Origin: Oscillospiraceae bacterium
Lineage (GTDB): Bacteria; Bacillota; Clostridia; Oscillospirales; JAKOTC01
DNA: 6,779 nucleotides
Assembly: GCA_035353335.1 (NCBI GenBank)
Contig: DAOPZJ010000088.1
Location: 1 to 6,779, forward strand
Reading direction: 5' to 3'
The notes beneath the pieces are model-generated. The model saw only the letters and a program-made list of their open reading frames with translations, searched no databases and was not told the DNA's origin. Positions 5,910 to 6,779 of the stretch are shown here, piece after piece. Positions within the stretch are counted from its first letter, which is position 1; each line of letters begins with the position of its first letter. A program made the position numbers and the translations under genes.

Positions 5910-5938
5910 ATTATACCAAACCGCCCGTGACATTGCAA
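5910..5938 (-). promoter_or_regulatory. Promoter of the purB-purA operon
   Basis: On the minus strand, TTGCAA (5938-5933), a 17-nt spacer and TATAAT (5915-5910) make a good sigma-A promoter, helped by an extended TGG before the -10. The start site should be near 5902-5905, giving a leader of about 150 nt before purB. Confidence 0.8.
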
Positions 5939-6021
5939 GGACAATTTAACGCTTTCTATGAATAAATATACCAAACTATCCGTATAAACTTTTTACCGTG
6001 TCGGTTATTTTATTTTCTCAA
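5939..6021. other. Intergenic spacer upstream of the purB promoter
   Basis: This AT-rich stretch has no supported gene. Its one notable element is a second copy of the 10-mer TATACCAAAC (5967-5976), matching 5912-5921 in the purB -10 region. On the minus strand it reads TTTGGTATATT, an extended -10-like sequence without a convincing -35, so it is at most a weak alternative start. Confidence 0.4.
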
Positions 6022-6053
6022 TTCAAAACGGGGGACAGTTTCCCCGTTTTGAA
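6022..6053 (-). terminator. Palindromic terminator of the beta-propeller gene
   Basis: The arms 6022-6033 (TTCAAAACGGGG) and 6042-6053 (CCCCGTTTTGAA) are a perfect 12-bp inverted repeat, extended inward by a G-U and an A-U pair around a CAGT loop. It starts 9 nt after the stop codon at 6063. The T-tract is short and partly inside the stem, and the element looks much the same from both strands, so it may work in either direction. Confidence 0.75.
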
Positions 6054-6062
6054 ATAACAGCC

Positions 6063-6779
6063 TTATCCGCCAAGATCAACCCATAACACCTTCGAGACAG
6101 CTTTCCCGTCGATTACCACAGTCATAAACATCAACAGTTTATTACCTTCATTGGAGGCTTGATACGACCAAATCTCTTGAATTTGATAACCGATGTCAAG
6201 TGCTTTTAGTTCGCCGCTTTTAAAATTCCACAACTTAATTTTACAATCGCGGAAACCCGTTTCAGTCAATCTCTGTATCGTTTGAACATTTTGATAATAT
6301 ACCATATAATCCTCTGTAGCCCGAATTGGATAAATACCCGTGCTGATATTCACCGCGTTGATTTCATCTCCTTTCAAATTGAAATATTTAAAACTAGCGT
6401 GAATATCGTTGTCGGATTCTCTTACGAAAGCATCGTCACATGCAATGAAACCGTCAGAGTTTTTCGGCCAGAAAGTGTAGTAGGAATTATAATCGATTGT
6501 GATGATTTCCCCAGTTGAAAAATCATATAAACATTTTTGCATGGTTAAAGGTTCCCCGATTGAAAAAGCGATTTTGCTATCGTCGTTGGAAAAAGACGGC
6601 CACCGCGCTCCCGTTGATAAATCCTTGGGCGTATAAATTTTAATTTTATTTTGAAAATCCAAATCCGTCACATACAAGCCGCCCGCATTTGAATAAAGCA
6701 GCCGGTCACCACTGTTAGAAATGCTGAAAAAGGTGCCCTCTACTTGACCGAAATCGATTGTTTTTATTATTCGGTCTGT
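6063..6779 (-). CDS. WD40-like (TolB/PD40-type) beta-propeller protein, 5' end outside window
   Basis: The reading frame stays open from the window edge to the TAA at 6063-6065, so the visible 238 residues are the C-terminal part of a longer protein. A TTG at 6677 is in frame but lies within a propeller strand and has no case as the true start. Blade-like repeats can be seen: FFSISNSGDRLLYSNAGGLYVTDL (17-40, split here as FFSISNSGDRLLYS and GGLYVTDL), then RWPSFSNDDSKIAFS (59-73), which is a clear PD40-type strand pair. Weaker repeats follow, ending in IKLWNFKSGEL and VLWVDL near the C-terminus. Such propellers are usually extracytoplasmic binding or scaffold domains. The N-terminus, and so any signal peptide or fused catalytic domain, is not visible. 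A terminator follows directly and purB has its own promoter, so it is a separate unit. Confidence 0.8.
   Translation of the reverse strand, partial: TDRIIKTIDFGQVEGTFFSISNSGDRLLYSNAGGLYVTDLDFQNKIKIYTPKDLSTGARWPSFSNDDSKIAFSIGEPLTMQKCLYDFSTGEIITIDYNSYYTFWPKNSDGFIACDDAFVRESDNDIHASFKYFNLKGDEINAVNISTGIYPIRATEDYMVYYQNVQTIQRLTETGFRDCKIKLWNFKSGELKALDIGYQIQEIWSYQASNEGNKLLMFMTVVIDGKAVSKVLWVDLGG

Overview
The window looks like a chromosomal segment from a Gram-positive member of the Clostridia, probably near Oscillospiraceae/Ruminococcaceae. The reasons are strong AGGAGG-type ribosome binding sites, sigma-A-type promoters with extended -10 boxes, lipobox signal peptides of the MKKL...LGC type, and PurA and PurB sequences of a clostridial style. 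The lineage is an inference; no rRNA or marker search was possible. All supported genes lie on the minus strand, so transcription runs from high to low coordinates.

Layout in transcription order. (1) 6779-6063 is the 3' part of a gene for a WD40-like/TolB-like beta-propeller protein. It ends at a strong palindromic terminator (6022-6053). (2) 6021-5756 is a non-coding stretch holding a good promoter (TTGCAA-17-TATAAT). The predicted start site falls at the edge of an unusual pair of inverted repeats that would fold in the purB leader. (3) purB (5755-4307) and purA (4294-3017) form a tight two-gene operon with a 12-nt gap. Together they encode the IMP to AMP branch: PurA makes adenylosuccinate from IMP, and PurB cleaves it to AMP and fumarate. 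PurB also cleaves SAICAR in the common pathway. The operon ends at a textbook intrinsic terminator (2919-2955). (4) 2903-2874 is a near-consensus promoter (TTGACA-18-TATAAT) driving a tandem array of four paralogous small secreted or anchored proteins. They are a membrane-anchored member (2844-2185), a frameshifted lipoprotein pseudogene (2147-1520), and two intact lipoproteins (1373-756 and 721-113). The last two have their own promoter (1433-1405). The array ends at a strong terminator (57-94).

The purine operon is ordinary housekeeping with some lineage-specific features: a eukaryote-like ADSL type of PurB, and a PurA lacking the usual guanine-contacting lysine. The least described parts are the tandem lipoprotein family and the structured purB leader. 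The family shares a GRGVW/ARGVWDG start, a probable Mog1/PsbP-like fold and a conserved cysteine pattern. It shows near-identity between two copies confined to the 5' ends, and decay of a third copy. I found no RNA genes, CRISPR arrays, insertion sequences or phage genes.
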